Positions 1-8,695 of a DNA stretch of 64,000 bases are shown here, piece by piece. The translations under genes were made by a program, and so were the position numbers. The stretch is from Bacteroidota bacterium (lineage in GTDB: Bacteria; Bacteroidota; Bacteroidia; B-17B0; Aurantibacillaceae), in assembly GCA_016185125.1 (NCBI GenBank), contig JACPOC010000052.1, forward strand, positions 1 through 64,000, read 5' to 3'. Position 1 is the stretch's first letter; each line of letters opens with the position of its first letter. The notes under the pieces were generated by a model. The model saw only the letters and a list, made by a program, of their open reading frames with translations, did no database searches and was not told the DNA's origin.

Positions 1-424
1 AGTTATTTGAAACATAAGCGTCGCCCACCACGTGCAATTTGTATTGAGGTGAGTTGGTTCCAAGTCCAATATTGCCGGTAGTAGCGGCTACTAAGTTATT
101 GCCCACTATGTTCCAACTGGTAGCTGTTACAGGCAAACTGCCCCAGGTGCCGTTGCCGTACAATACATCGGTGGCATTGCCCGCAGAAAATGCTGTAATT
201 TTACCGCTGGCATCGGTCTGTAACATACGTGTGCCGTTGCCTGCCAAATTAATTAGTTTTAAGGTGCCATCGGTACCCAATACCATTTTTAAAGTGTTAT
301 TGGTTTTAAAATCTATAGAAAAGTTATTGGTGGTGCCTAAAAAATCGCCGGTTCCGTTGGCATTACCTCCGGTGGCCCATTTTTGGCCCTGTTGAGCCAG
401 GCTTATTGCGCTTATAAAAAGCAT
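1..424 (-). CDS. Exported adhesin or tail-fibre-like protein, 5' part only
   Basis: The reading frame enters from the left edge, so only the N-terminal 141 codons are visible. The protein starts MLFISAISLAQQ, a hydrophobic export signal ending at AQ, and continues in a Gly/Asn/Thr-rich region. The segment GLGTNSPQYKLHVVGDAYVS matches the GIGTxxPxxxLHVxG repeat seen in many large Bacteroidota surface proteins and in phage tail fibres. The signal peptide is short and has no positive N-region. An ATG at 498-500 gives a better N-terminus (MKNTF, then a proline run) but is one base out of frame because of a run of eight C (469-476). With seven C it would read straight into this gene. The start at 424 is therefore provisional. 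Function unknown; probably surface-exposed. Confidence 0.6.
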   Translation of the reverse strand, partial: MLFISAISLAQQGQKWATGGNANGTGDFLGTTNNFSIDFKTNNTLKMVLGTDGTLKLINLAGNGTRMLQTDASGKITAFSAGNATDVLYGNGTWGSLPVTATSWNIVGNNLVAATTGNIGLGTNSPQYKLHVVGDAYVSNN

Positions 425-752
425 TATTATTAAGTATTTAAAGCCCTTTAGAGCTTGTTTTCCCTTGTGGGGGGGGTGGAGGGGTGAAGGTGTTTTTCAT
501 GTATAATGTTTTATAAGACAAATATATAGATTAGTTATTAATATGCAAATAATGTTAAAGTTTTATTGGTTTTTATAAAATGTGCGTTTTGTTTTGTGGC
601 GTGTATGATGCGAATTTTATACCGGTAGAAATTCCACTTAAGCCGATGCCGAGGGCGCGAAGCATGGCAATGACAGGGCGTTTTGGCTTTTTGAGCCGAC
701 TAATAATTTTTGTATAAAAAAATAACCAGCGTTTTTAAACCCGCTTTTATAA
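425..752. other. Intergenic region with homopolymer tract and GC-rich patch
   Basis: This stretch holds the possible upstream start (498-500) and C8 tract of the left-edge gene, then AT-rich DNA, then a patch at about 620-690 that is clearly richer in GC than its surroundings. I see no convincing open frame, tRNA or terminator in it. The GC-rich patch may be a dispersed intergenic repeat or a gene remnant, but no second copy is visible in this window. Confidence 0.4.
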
Positions 753-1181
753 TTATTTTTGCTTAAAGCCAATTAATATAACAGCGCAACCCGAACCCGG
801 ATTTCTATTGGCATCTAATTGGGCTTCAATGATAGTTTCAAGGGTTGATTTTACTTTAAAATCCCAATAAGGGGCGTTTTTTTGTTTACGGTTAGTAAAT
901 AAAAGGTTACGTTCCTGGTCATAGATGTTAAAAATCAAATTACCATCGGAAGTGCCACTGCAGGCAGCAATACGATATGTTGTTTCGCCAAAAAAGGTAG
1001 AGTGAAATTCGGCGGTTTCTTCAGAATTTAACAGTAAGGCCCTGTATTGCTGTCCATCGGAAATAAAGGTAGAAATAATATGTTTGGCACAAATGTTGGC
1101 AATTGAATCGCATTGCGCGTTTAGCTTATTTACAAAAGTGCTTAATGCAACAAATGATAATATAAAAACAAGTTTCTTCAT
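753..1181 (-). CDS. Small exported protein of unknown function
   Basis: A 142-residue protein with a clear signal peptide (MKKLVFILSFVALSTFVNKL, cut after NAQ). The mature part has four cysteines (CDSIANIC near the start, one in AACSG and one in SGCAV), which could form disulphides in the periplasm. The length and leader resemble small exported Bacteroidota proteins of unknown function; no catalytic motif is visible. It lies 23 bases downstream of the lipoprotein gene at 1205-2110 on the same strand and is probably co-transcribed with it. Confidence 0.7.
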   Translation of the reverse strand: MKKLVFILSFVALSTFVNKLNAQCDSIANICAKHIISTFISDGQQYRALLLNSEETAEFHSTFFGETTYRIAACSGTSDGNLIFNIYDQERNLLFTNRKQKNAPYWDFKVKSTLETIIEAQLDANRNPGSGCAVILIGFKQK

Positions 1182-1204
1182 ATTTTAATATGATTAAGTA
1201 TTAA

Positions 1205-2110
1205 TTAAGATTGGGTTGCGTTAACAATTTTATTTCTGATTTCTTTTATTTTATCGCTTATTTTAGCAATCTGCTCCTCGGTAACTTCTACCACGGTGGT
1301 GCTGTTAATATAAGTGATTTTTTTAGCTGTATCATCTTTTGGCTCAGCAAAAGTATATTTAAAACCAATGCTTTCATAAATTTTGGCAAGCTCGGTTAAC
1401 TGGGCGGTTAAGGCCACTACTTCAGCGGTTTTATTATTACCTAATATTTTAATTAAACTTACAAGGGCTTGTTTTTGCTCGGCAATACGAAACTTAACAT
1501 CGTTATTTGGTTTTTGCTTATAAGCTGTAACTGAAAAGTGCATACTCTCAATCCACCCACCTGTTAAAATAAGGCTGCTAACATCGTTACGCTGATTGTT
1601 TTTAAGGTAAGCATCGCTTCCGCGATAAGCAATACCAACTAAAACCATCATACTATCTTTATTGGTTACATTTTTTTGAATGCGCTCCATGGTGGAAGCA
1701 TCAAAAGCGGCAGAAATGCCTAATTTATCGGCAAGTTGTTTTACTGAGGCTAAATATCCTAAAGCATCTTGTGTTTGATTATATAAAGATACGTAACCTA
1801 AATCGGCACCATAAATGCCCAGATTAAGGGCTTTTGAATAATCGGTTGTAAATGTATTTACTTTATTGGAAGCGCTAAGCACAGCTTTATCATAAGTAAT
1901 TCCGCTTTTTTGAATTAAAAGTGCGGTTTGAATGGGTGATGGAACGCTAAAAAGCTCTCCGCCTACATTTAAAACCGAAGCTTTAACGGTGTCCTGAGAC
2001 TCAATAATATCCTCTTTTGCATCGCCTTTTTTAGAATCTCCGCAAGAGGCGAAAATTGTTGCTGCTATCATGCCAATAGCTACGGGAGTAAAAAAATGTT
2101 TGTTTAACAT
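1205..2110 (-). CDS. Lipoprotein of unknown function
   Basis: About 301 residues. The N-terminus MLNKHFFTPVAIGMIAATIF is followed by a lipobox (FASC), and the mature protein begins CGDSKKGDAKED, a charged linker typical of outer-membrane lipoproteins in this phylum. The rest looks mostly alpha-helical, with no motif I recognise. I chose the ATG at 2110 because it gives a signal peptide of normal length. An in-frame ATG at 2128 and a TTG at 2134 are alternatives; a -7-like TTAATTTG lies immediately before 2128 and could make that start nearly leaderless. It heads a two-gene unit with 753-1181. Confidence 0.7.
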   Translation of the reverse strand: MLNKHFFTPVAIGMIAATIFASCGDSKKGDAKEDIIESQDTVKASVLNVGGELFSVPSPIQTALLIQKSGITYDKAVLSASNKVNTFTTDYSKALNLGIYGADLGYVSLYNQTQDALGYLASVKQLADKLGISAAFDASTMERIQKNVTNKDSMMVLVGIAYRGSDAYLKNNQRNDVSSLILTGGWIESMHFSVTAYKQKPNNDVKFRIAEQKQALVSLIKILGNNKTAEVVALTAQLTELAKIYESIGFKYTFAEPKDDTAKKITYINSTTVVEVTEEQIAKISDKIKEIRNKIVNATQS

Positions 2111-2239
2111 GTTTATATAAATATTCATCGACAAATTAATGTTTTTGACGGATTAATTGCCGCAAGTAAATAAAAATTACTGAAATGCACAAATAAAAAT
2201 TAACACATTTAGGGTTTTTATTAAAAAAGGGCTTTAGTT

Positions 2240-2680
2240 TTAGTTATTATCTCCTCCAAAATAAGTTTCTTCAATAATATCGGCGTTGTAGGCCACATCA
2301 TAAATAACTTCGTTAATTATTGCTTCATTGGTAAGTTCAACCGGCTGTACGGCTTGAACGATAATTGTTTCGCAAGGGCTTCCATCGGCTCTTTTATCGG
2401 TGGTAATGGTTACCTGGGCATAGGTCCCGTAACCGCTTTCTTTAATAATTTTATAATGGTTAAGGTTAGGGTTGTATTCGCCGCAACGGCTGTTCATATA
2501 AACAACATCTTTACCAAAATGGCGGCCGGCAATAATCCAAACATACACAAATTGATAGCGCCAAGTTTCGTCTTTCATTTTTAAGGCAACATCCAATCGG
2601 TAAACTCCGGGAGTAACCTCTTCCATCTTGTATTTCCAGCGTTGGGCAATGTTGGTAAGGGCAACCTTTAAATCAAACAT
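2240..2680 (-). CDS. Conserved cytoplasmic protein of unknown function
   Basis: A 146-residue protein without signal peptide. It begins MFDLKVALTNIAQRW and has alternating beta strands (YRLDVALKMKDETWRYQFVY, later AQVTITTDKRADG). The size and strand pattern loosely recall the YbjN or type III chaperone-like alpha/beta fold, but that is a guess from pattern alone. The acidic C-terminus has no known motif. The gene is preceded by a full consensus promoter (2706-2736) and stands alone, so it is probably expressed as a single-gene unit. Confidence 0.65.
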   Translation of the reverse strand: MFDLKVALTNIAQRWKYKMEEVTPGVYRLDVALKMKDETWRYQFVYVWIIAGRHFGKDVVYMNSRCGEYNPNLNHYKIIKESGYGTYAQVTITTDKRADGSPCETIIVQAVQPVELTNEAIINEVIYDVAYNADIIEETYFGGDNN

Positions 2681-2705
2681 ATAATTTTTTTTTAAAATTG
2701 TGATT

Positions 2706-2736
2706 CAAATGTAAAATAAAAAAACATTTGTGCAAA
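2706..2736 (-). promoter_or_regulatory. Bacteroidota-type promoter of the 2240-2680 gene
   Basis: On the minus strand TTTG (2733-2736) is followed after 19 bases by TACATTTG (2706-2713). This fits the Bacteroidota sigma-A consensus TTTG-N19-21-TAnnTTTG exactly. The start codon is 25 bases beyond the -7 box, which leaves a short leader. Confidence 0.75.
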
Positions 2737-2773
2737 AAAAAATATTCTAAACAGGAAGTAATAATAATTTCTG

Positions 2774-3895
2774 TTACAATATAAAAAGCGAAGAGGCAAT
2801 GCCGTCGGCCTGAAGTTTACCTTTATTATTCAGCGTGTAAATGCCCTTTTTAAAATCAATAAACTCTTGTTTTTTCTCAATCAATGATTTAAAATAAGTT
2901 AAAATTTTAGCGCCAAACAAACTTTCAAGTTCATTGGTATCGCATCCCCAAATGGTTCTTAATCGCGTTAAAACGTATTCGTTATATTTTTCGTTGAGTG
3001 ATAATTCTTCTTTTTCAAAAAGGAGTTTGCCGGTTTCCAAACCATTTATGTACAGCGAGTTGTTTTTAATATTCCATTGCCTGCTGGTGCCATTATACGA
3101 ATGCGCTGAAGGCCCTATTCCCAAATAAGATTGCCCCATCCAATAGTTAGTATTGTGCACTGCAAAAAAGTTTTTTTTACCGAAATTAGAAATCTCGTAT
3201 TGAATAAAATTATGTTGAGCAAGAATATCCTGCATTAAAACAAATTGATTACTGCTTAATTCATCATTTATTGCCGGTTCATGGCCTTTAGAATACTTTA
3301 TGCCTAATAAAGTTTTATTTTCGATGGTAAGATTATAGGAAGAAATATGTTTTGTTTGAAGATTTACCGCTTTGAGCAATGTATTTTCCCAAGTTGGCAA
3401 GGTTTGAAATTTGCTACCGTATATAAGGTCGATAGAAATATTATCAAAACCCATATCCTGCGCCATTTTAACCGAATTAACAGATTCCGCAGCGGTGTGG
3501 GCTCTGTTCATCCATTTTAGCTCTTCGTTATTAAAACTTTGCAAGCCAATACTTAATCTGTTAATTCCTGCTTTTAACCATTGCGCAAGGTTTTCTTTTG
3601 TAATATCATCAGGGTTGGCTTCTAACGTTATTTCGGCTTTCGCATCAATTATAAAATGCTTTTTTATCTCACAAATAATAGCATTAAGTTCTTTTTCAGA
3701 TAAAAGGCTTGGAGTTCCGCCCCCAAAATAAATACTTTTAATATGTTTATCGCTTAGATAACCCTTTCTTAAAGCTATTTCTTTAACCAAGGCAACCGTC
3801 ATTTTATCACGGTTATTTAAAGAAGTACTGAAATGGAAATCGCAATAATTACAGGCTTGTTTGCAATAAGGGATATGGATATAAATACCTGGCAT
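2774..3895 (-). CDS. hemW: Radical SAM haem chaperone HemW
   Basis: A 373-residue radical SAM protein of the coproporphyrinogen III oxidase-like group. The N-terminus IYIHIPYCKQACNYCDF carries the CxxxCxxC cluster ligands (Cys11, 15, 18), and SIYFGGGTPSLL is the SAM-binding glycine motif. EANPDD and the NRLSIGLQSF segment are also typical. The absence of the usual HemN residues and the moderate length favour HemW, which delivers haem to respiratory enzymes, over the true oxidase HemN. It lies on the minus strand, back to back with the PorE-like gene. No partner gene is adjacent. Confidence 0.88.
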   Translation of the reverse strand: MPGIYIHIPYCKQACNYCDFHFSTSLNNRDKMTVALVKEIALRKGYLSDKHIKSIYFGGGTPSLLSEKELNAIICEIKKHFIIDAKAEITLEANPDDITKENLAQWLKAGINRLSIGLQSFNNEELKWMNRAHTAAESVNSVKMAQDMGFDNISIDLIYGSKFQTLPTWENTLLKAVNLQTKHISSYNLTIENKTLLGIKYSKGHEPAINDELSSNQFVLMQDILAQHNFIQYEISNFGKKNFFAVHNTNYWMGQSYLGIGPSAHSYNGTSRQWNIKNNSLYINGLETGKLLFEKEELSLNEKYNEYVLTRLRTIWGCDTNELESLFGAKILTYFKSLIEKKQEFIDFKKGIYTLNNKGKLQADGIASSLFIL

Positions 3896-4054
3896 CTAAA
3901 TAAATAATATTGGCAAAATAGCGCGTTTATAGATAAAAACCAATGCTTCATCTATTAAAACTCAATTTTGCTAAAATTAAGTAATAATTTAATTTTTTTT
4001 TAGGAATATAATAAAAACTCCTATATTAGCACCTTATAAACCCTTAATTAAAGT

Positions 4055-6121
4055 ATGAAAAACATTACTAAACTTACTTTAACAGCCATAGCCACTGTTA
4101 TTTTAACGGCTTCCGGATTTTCGCAAAAAGCACTCAAAAAAGCAGACGCTACCTTTGAAGCCCGCCAGTATTTTAACGCCTTAGAAATGTACAAAGCAGC
4201 CTATGCAGGTGCTTCTAAGGATAAAAAACCGGGTATTTTATACCGTTCAGGTATTTCTTGTCAGGAAATAAATGACTACAAAGGAGCCGAAACCTATTAT
4301 CAAAAAGCTATAGCTTCTAATTTTGAAGATCCAACAGTATATTTACGTTTGGCTGAAGTTTTAAAAGTTCAGCAAAAATATCCTGAGGCAATTGTGGAGT
4401 ATAACAATTACAAATCTAAAGGCGGCGATGCTAAAAAGGCCGATTTAGGCGTTAAAACCTGCGAACTTGCCCAGCAATGGAAAGATTCTCCGCAGCGTTA
4501 CAAAATTGAAAATATGTCTTTAATCAACTCTAAAGAAAGTGATTATGCGCCAAGTTACAGCGATAAAAAATATCAAACATTAATTTTTACTTCGCGCAGA
4601 GACGGGGCTTTAGGTTCAAAAGAATTAAACTTGGGAACAAACCACTCTGATGTTTATGAAACTAAATTAGATAAAAACGGCAAATGGAGCACACCGGTAT
4701 TATTGCCTCCGGCTATTTCTTCGCCTGTTAATGAAGGCCGCGGCTGGGTAAGCAAAAAGGGCGATATGATCTTTTTTACCCGTTGCCCGGAAGAAAAAAA
4801 CAAACAAAGCAAATGCGGTATTTATATGGCAAAAAAACAAGGAAGCACCTGGGGAGAAGCTCAGCGTTTACCTTTTAATTCCGATACCGTACAATTTGGT
4901 CACCCAAGCCTTTCTGCAGATGGAAAAATACTTTATTTCGCTTCTAAAATGAGCGGCGGATACGGTGGAGCAGACATTTGGAGCTGTACTTTTGATATGA
5001 AAGCAAACACTTGGGGGCAACCTGTAAATGCAGGTGCCGCGGTAAATACTGAAGGTGATGAATTATATCCTACTATTTCTGATGATTCTAAAAAATTATA
5101 TTTCTCATCAAATTATCACCCGGGCATGGGAGGTTTAGATATTTTTGTTGCGGAAGCAGGAGCTGATGGTAAATTTACCAAGCCTGTAGAAAACCTAAAA
5201 TACCCAATGAATTCATCTTTTGACGATTTTGGTATTGTTTACGAAGGCAAAAAACAAAAAGGATATTTAACAAGTAACCGCGAAGGTGGAAAAGGAAGCG
5301 ATGATATCTGGGCGTTTAATCTGCCGCCATTAACCTTTAACCTTAAAGGCGTTGTAATTAGCGAAGGTGATGCTAATTCGGGCAAAGGTAAGGGAGAAAA
5401 CGTAGAAGGTGTTAAAGTAAAAATTATTGGTTCTGACGGAACAATTAACGAATTTACCACCGGAAAAGACGGTTCTTATAAACTTGAAAAATTAAAAGAA
5501 AAAGTAACTTATACGGTATCAACAGAAACCGCCAAAACTTCTAAATCAAATACACATACAAAAGGCTTTTTAGCTAATAAAGATCAGCGTATTATTTCTA
5601 CTTTAAATAAAAACGAATCAACTAATTTTACAGCGGATTTTATGGTAAAACCGGTTATTCCTGATTTACGGATGCCCGAAATTCAGTATGCACTTGGAAG
5701 CGCGGAGTTATTACCACAATCAAAAGACTCTTTAAATTATCTTTATAACATCTTAAAAGATAATCCAACCATTATTGTTGAATTAAATTCGCACACTGAT
5801 ACACGCGGTAAAGCGGTAAGTAATATGACCTTATCAACCGCCCGTGCCCAATCATGTGTTGACTTTTTAGTGAAAGAAAAAGGAATACCTGCCGCCCGCT
5901 TAACAGCTAAAGGATTAGGTATGACCCAGCCATTAATTTCTGATGCAACTATAAAAGCGGCGGCATCTAAGGAAGAAAAAGAAGCCTTACACCAAAAAAA
6001 CCGCCGTACCACATTTAAAATATTAAGCTTTGATTTTGTTGATCCAAATGCGCCGAAAGGTGATCCTAAAGATCCGAAGGTTAAGCCTAAAGAAGGCGAA
6101 GAGGAAGAAGAAGGCGAATAA
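4055..6121 (+). CDS. porE: PorE-like T9SS envelope protein (TPR, PD40 propeller, CRD, OmpA)
   Basis: A 688-residue exported protein. The signal peptide (residues 1-23) ends in GFSQ. TPR helices span about 25-145. A PD40/WD40-like beta-propeller follows at about 155-425, with repeated blades such as LYFSSNYHPGMGGLDIF. Then come a carboxypeptidase-regulatory-like beta sandwich (about 432-515) and an OmpA C-terminal domain (about 541-660) with NSHTDTRGKAVSN and a final NRRTTF. This order is that of PorE, the T9SS component that binds peptidoglycan in Porphyromonas gingivalis. The highly acidic tail (EEEEEG) is an extra. Two other proteins here (28869-30917 and 38902-40932) share the TPR/PD40 part, so the symbol is an inference from architecture. 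A -7-like box TATATTAG lies at 4022-4029. Confidence 0.75.
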   Translation: MKNITKLTLTAIATVILTASGFSQKALKKADATFEARQYFNALEMYKAAYAGASKDKKPGILYRSGISCQEINDYKGAETYYQKAIASNFEDPTVYLRLAEVLKVQQKYPEAIVEYNNYKSKGGDAKKADLGVKTCELAQQWKDSPQRYKIENMSLINSKESDYAPSYSDKKYQTLIFTSRRDGALGSKELNLGTNHSDVYETKLDKNGKWSTPVLLPPAISSPVNEGRGWVSKKGDMIFFTRCPEEKNKQSKCGIYMAKKQGSTWGEAQRLPFNSDTVQFGHPSLSADGKILYFASKMSGGYGGADIWSCTFDMKANTWGQPVNAGAAVNTEGDELYPTISDDSKKLYFSSNYHPGMGGLDIFVAEAGADGKFTKPVENLKYPMNSSFDDFGIVYEGKKQKGYLTSNREGGKGSDDIWAFNLPPLTFNLKGVVISEGDANSGKGKGENVEGVKVKIIGSDGTINEFTTGKDGSYKLEKLKEKVTYTVSTETAKTSKSNTHTKGFLANKDQRIISTLNKNESTNFTADFMVKPVIPDLRMPEIQYALGSAELLPQSKDSLNYLYNILKDNPTIIVELNSHTDTRGKAVSNMTLSTARAQSCVDFLVKEKGIPAARLTAKGLGMTQPLISDATIKAAASKEEKEALHQKNRRTTFKILSFDFVDPNAPKGDPKDPKVKPKEGEEEEEGE

Positions 6122-6144
6122 CATTATGATGATAAATATTATTT

Positions 6145-6170
6145 AAACCCGGTTTTTACCGGGTTTTTTT
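6145..6170 (+). terminator. Rho-independent terminator after the PorE-like gene
   Basis: A perfect 8-base stem (AAACCCGG, 6145-6152, with CCGGGTTT, 6159-6166) with a six-base loop runs directly into a T tract ending at 6170. It lies 24 bases after the stop codon and separates two convergent genes. Confidence 0.85.
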
Positions 6171-6196
6171 ATTGCTTTTTTTTACTAAACTATATT

Positions 6197-6913
6197 TTAT
6201 GAAAGAACTTTCGAGAAATAATTCCAAACCGAATCGTTGGTAATAGGAAAGGCTTTGAGGATAATTTTTTCGAGCTTTATTGGATGCGTAAATTCTGTTT
6301 GATAACTGTGAAGGTGAATAAAGCCGCCTTCGTTAGTTCGGTTAAACCCATACTTCAAATCGCCTTTAATGGGGCTGCCAATTGCCGATAACTGGCACCG
6401 AATTTGATGATGCCTTCCGGTAAGCAGATGAATGCGCAATAAATGATAATTGTCGCTGGAAGCTATCAATTCATATTCCAGTTGCGCCTTTGCGCTGTGG
6501 GGCACTTCTTTAAGAAAAGCTTTAGAAGTGTTGTTGTTTTCATTTTTAATCAGATAATGAGTTAGTAAATCTTTTTCTTTGGGGGGTTTGTTTTTAACCA
6601 CCGCCAAATAGGTTTTACGGATAGTTTTTTCTCTGAACAACTCATTAAAGCGCGAAAGAGCCTTGGAAGTTTTAGCAAAAATTATTAATCCGCTTACCGG
6701 CCTATCGAGGCGGTGAATAACGCCACAAAAAACATTGCCGGGTTTTTGATCACGTTCTTTAATATAATTTTTAATTTTTTCGCTCAGGGGCATATCTCCG
6801 GTTTTATCTCCCTGCACAATTTCAGAAGGTAATTTATTGATGATTATTATATGATTATCCTCGTAAGCTATCTGCTCTTTCCAGATGGATTGATTATTAA
6901 TTTTAAAATTCAC
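6197..6913 (-). CDS. RluA-family RNA pseudouridine synthase
   Basis: A 238-residue protein that isomerises uridine to pseudouridine in rRNA or tRNA. GVIHRLDRPVSGLIIFAKT carries the catalytic Asp of the HRLD motif, and RIHLLTGRHHQIRCQL and SPIKGDLKYG are the other conserved family segments. There is no N-terminal S4 domain, unlike the enzyme at 24994-26064, so it is closer to the short RluA/RluC-like proteins; its target site cannot be read from sequence. It starts with GTG immediately after the TAA of the upstream TlpA-like gene, so the two are probably translationally coupled. Confidence 0.85.
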   Translation of the reverse strand: MNFKINNQSIWKEQIAYEDNHIIIINKLPSEIVQGDKTGDMPLSEKIKNYIKERDQKPGNVFCGVIHRLDRPVSGLIIFAKTSKALSRFNELFREKTIRKTYLAVVKNKPPKEKDLLTHYLIKNENNNTSKAFLKEVPHSAKAQLEYELIASSDNYHLLRIHLLTGRHHQIRCQLSAIGSPIKGDLKYGFNRTNEGGFIHLHSYQTEFTHPIKLEKIILKAFPITNDSVWNYFSKVLS

Positions 6914-8344
6914 TTATCTGATTCCTGTTTTAGTATTTTTTGGAGACACTTTAAAGATAACATTGAGCTTATATTCAATTCCTTTAGAAGGTGCCTGGGC
7001 GGGAGACTGCGCTAAATATCCAAAATTATTAATTAAAAAATATGCTTCGCTGCCTGTTACAAAATAATTTTCTTTGGCGGTTTTTTCAATTCGATTATCG
7101 TAATTATACCAAATGTTCCAATCGTATTTTGGATTTGATTTTAAATAATTTGTGTAAGATCTTAAACTGTCATCTACACAAACGCTCACAAAGATTAATT
7201 TATCGCCATATTTTTTTTTAAGTGATGCAATTTTAATCATTTCTTTTTGCGATTCAATATTAGCGACAGAAAAAAAATTGAGATAGACCCATCGGTTTTT
7301 AAACGCGTTTAAAGTTTTCATAGTTCCATCCTTGCTTCTGGCCATAAAATCAGGGGCAGCGGAACCGGGCTGCATTTTATTAAAGCAAGATAACATTGTA
7401 GCGGTAATTTTTTTATTCGCTAACACTTTTGTTTTCTGATTGATATCTGAAATAATAGTTTCAATTGCATCGGGCGAAAACTCGGCCCTGTAATAAAAAT
7501 TCCAAAGGTTTTTAATAATTACCAACTCCCGTAACGAATCGTTTTTTAAATATTTGTCATCTTTTAAAAAGGCATCGAGCTGGTTATAATTAGCTTTAAC
7601 ATTAATGATGTTGTAAAGCGATTGGCCTTTTTTCATGGAACCCACGGCATTTAAATAACCCGAAAAGCAATTTCCGAAAAACTGCATGTACTCATAATGA
7701 TTATTTAAAATAGGTTTATTTAAAATATAATTATTAATCAGGTAAGTTTCTCCCCTTGATAAACTGGCGTTAATAGATGCTATTGAATAGTGATAATAGT
7801 TTTTAAAATATTCATTTTTTATTTTTTTATAGCGCACATCGCAAATGTTTTTTAAAGAATCCGCTCGCTTAAATAATGATGTTCTATTTAAAAACCGTCC
7901 CTCTTTTGGCAGAAACAAATTATTGTATAGTTTCAGATAATCAAAAATTAAGGCATTAAGTTCGGTACTGTCTGAACCAATAATTCCGGGATTTACAAAA
8001 ACTTCGGCGTCGTTTTTTCTTTCCGAATCTTCAGCCAGTTCAGGCAAAGTAATTCCATATACAAAATCGGGCTGAACGTATAATTGCGCAATAATATTAT
8101 CTATTTTTAAAATAACAGGCTGCGTATAATCGGTATGAAGTTTAAGAATAAAAAAACCATCCGGCTGAATGGTATCTTGATCTTCCTTTTGAGTTACGTG
8201 AGTAATAAAATCTGTATAAGAGAGTACTTGTATTATTTTTCCCTTAAAAGAATCATGGGCTTTGCCTTTAATGGTTACATTTTGCGAATAAACCCCATTT
8301 AAACAAAAGCAAATTAATATATATGTAAGTTTGTGCGTGATAAT
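6914..8344 (-). CDS. TlpA-fold exported protein lacking the CxxC pair
   Basis: The C-terminal ~140 residues have a thioredoxin/TlpA fold: PDFMARSKDGTMKTLNAFKN, a strand WVYLNFF, then LIFVSVCVDDS. Where the active-site CxxC should be (after NFF) the sequence reads SVANIESQ, so it cannot act as a disulphide oxidoreductase. The N-terminal part resembles the DUF4369-type sandwich found before TlpA domains. The first ordinary in-frame start, TTG at 8047, would cut through that domain. The frame is open upstream and encodes a signal peptide (TYILICFCLNGVYSQ), but no ATG, GTG or TTG precedes it; ATT at 8342-8344 is the best candidate. The frame stays open back to the TAG of the SemiSWEET gene. The N-terminal boundary is uncertain. 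Confidence 0.65.
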   Translation of the reverse strand: MITHKLTYILICFCLNGVYSQNVTIKGKAHDSFKGKIIQVLSYTDFITHVTQKEDQDTIQPDGFFILKLHTDYTQPVILKIDNIIAQLYVQPDFVYGITLPELAEDSERKNDAEVFVNPGIIGSDSTELNALIFDYLKLYNNLFLPKEGRFLNRTSLFKRADSLKNICDVRYKKIKNEYFKNYYHYSIASINASLSRGETYLINNYILNKPILNNHYEYMQFFGNCFSGYLNAVGSMKKGQSLYNIINVKANYNQLDAFLKDDKYLKNDSLRELVIIKNLWNFYYRAEFSPDAIETIISDINQKTKVLANKKITATMLSCFNKMQPGSAAPDFMARSKDGTMKTLNAFKNRWVYLNFFSVANIESQKEMIKIASLKKKYGDKLIFVSVCVDDSLRSYTNYLKSNPKYDWNIWYNYDNRIEKTAKENYFVTGSEAYFLINNFGYLAQSPAQAPSKGIEYKLNVIFKVSPKNTKTGIR

Positions 8345-8422
8345 GTGTATAATACAAGATAATCCGAAAGTTACACAATAAAAATAAAATAGTATAACAC
8401 AAAATTTAAAGGAATAGGTTAC

Positions 8423-8695
8423 CTATACTTCGTGTTTATATTTTATACTTAAAAGCACAATTAAAATATTTACGATGAGTGAAAAAGCATTTGAAATAAT
8501 AATAATATAATCATCTTTCATAAAACCATACCATATCCATAAACTGATACCCACAAACATGGAGGAAAGCATTAAAAAAGAAACACCTGTTGATTTTTTT
8601 TCTTTTATTATTTTAATTAATTGAGGAAGAAGTGCTATACCAGTAAAAACGCTCGCAATAATTCCTATGCGTGTTTCAACTCCCATTATTTCCAA
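8423..8695 (-). CDS. SemiSWEET-type sugar transporter
   Basis: A 90-residue membrane protein with three transmembrane helices and the PQ motif in GIALLPQLIKIIKEKKSTGV. SemiSWEETs are half-size relatives of eukaryotic SWEET sugar uniporters that work as dimers in the inner membrane; SxW-like residues in SLWIWYG fit. Substrate cannot be predicted. The start overlaps the end of the cupin gene by 10 bases, so the two are coupled. MEIMGVETRIG offers a second possible ATG at residue 4. Confidence 0.85.
   Translation of the reverse strand: MEIMGVETRIGIIASVFTGIALLPQLIKIIKEKKSTGVSFLMLSSMFVGISLWIWYGFMKDDYIIIISNAFSLIVNILIVLLSIKYKHEV

Noticed and set aside
1..424. Left-edge gene as part of a prophage (tail fibre)
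   Set aside because: The protein has a signal peptide, and no other phage genes occur nearby; surface adhesin is more likely, though the rest of the gene is not visible.
6914..8047. TlpA-like gene starting at TTG 8047
   Set aside because: The frame continues upstream through a conserved-looking N-terminal domain and a signal peptide, so 8047 is inside the protein.
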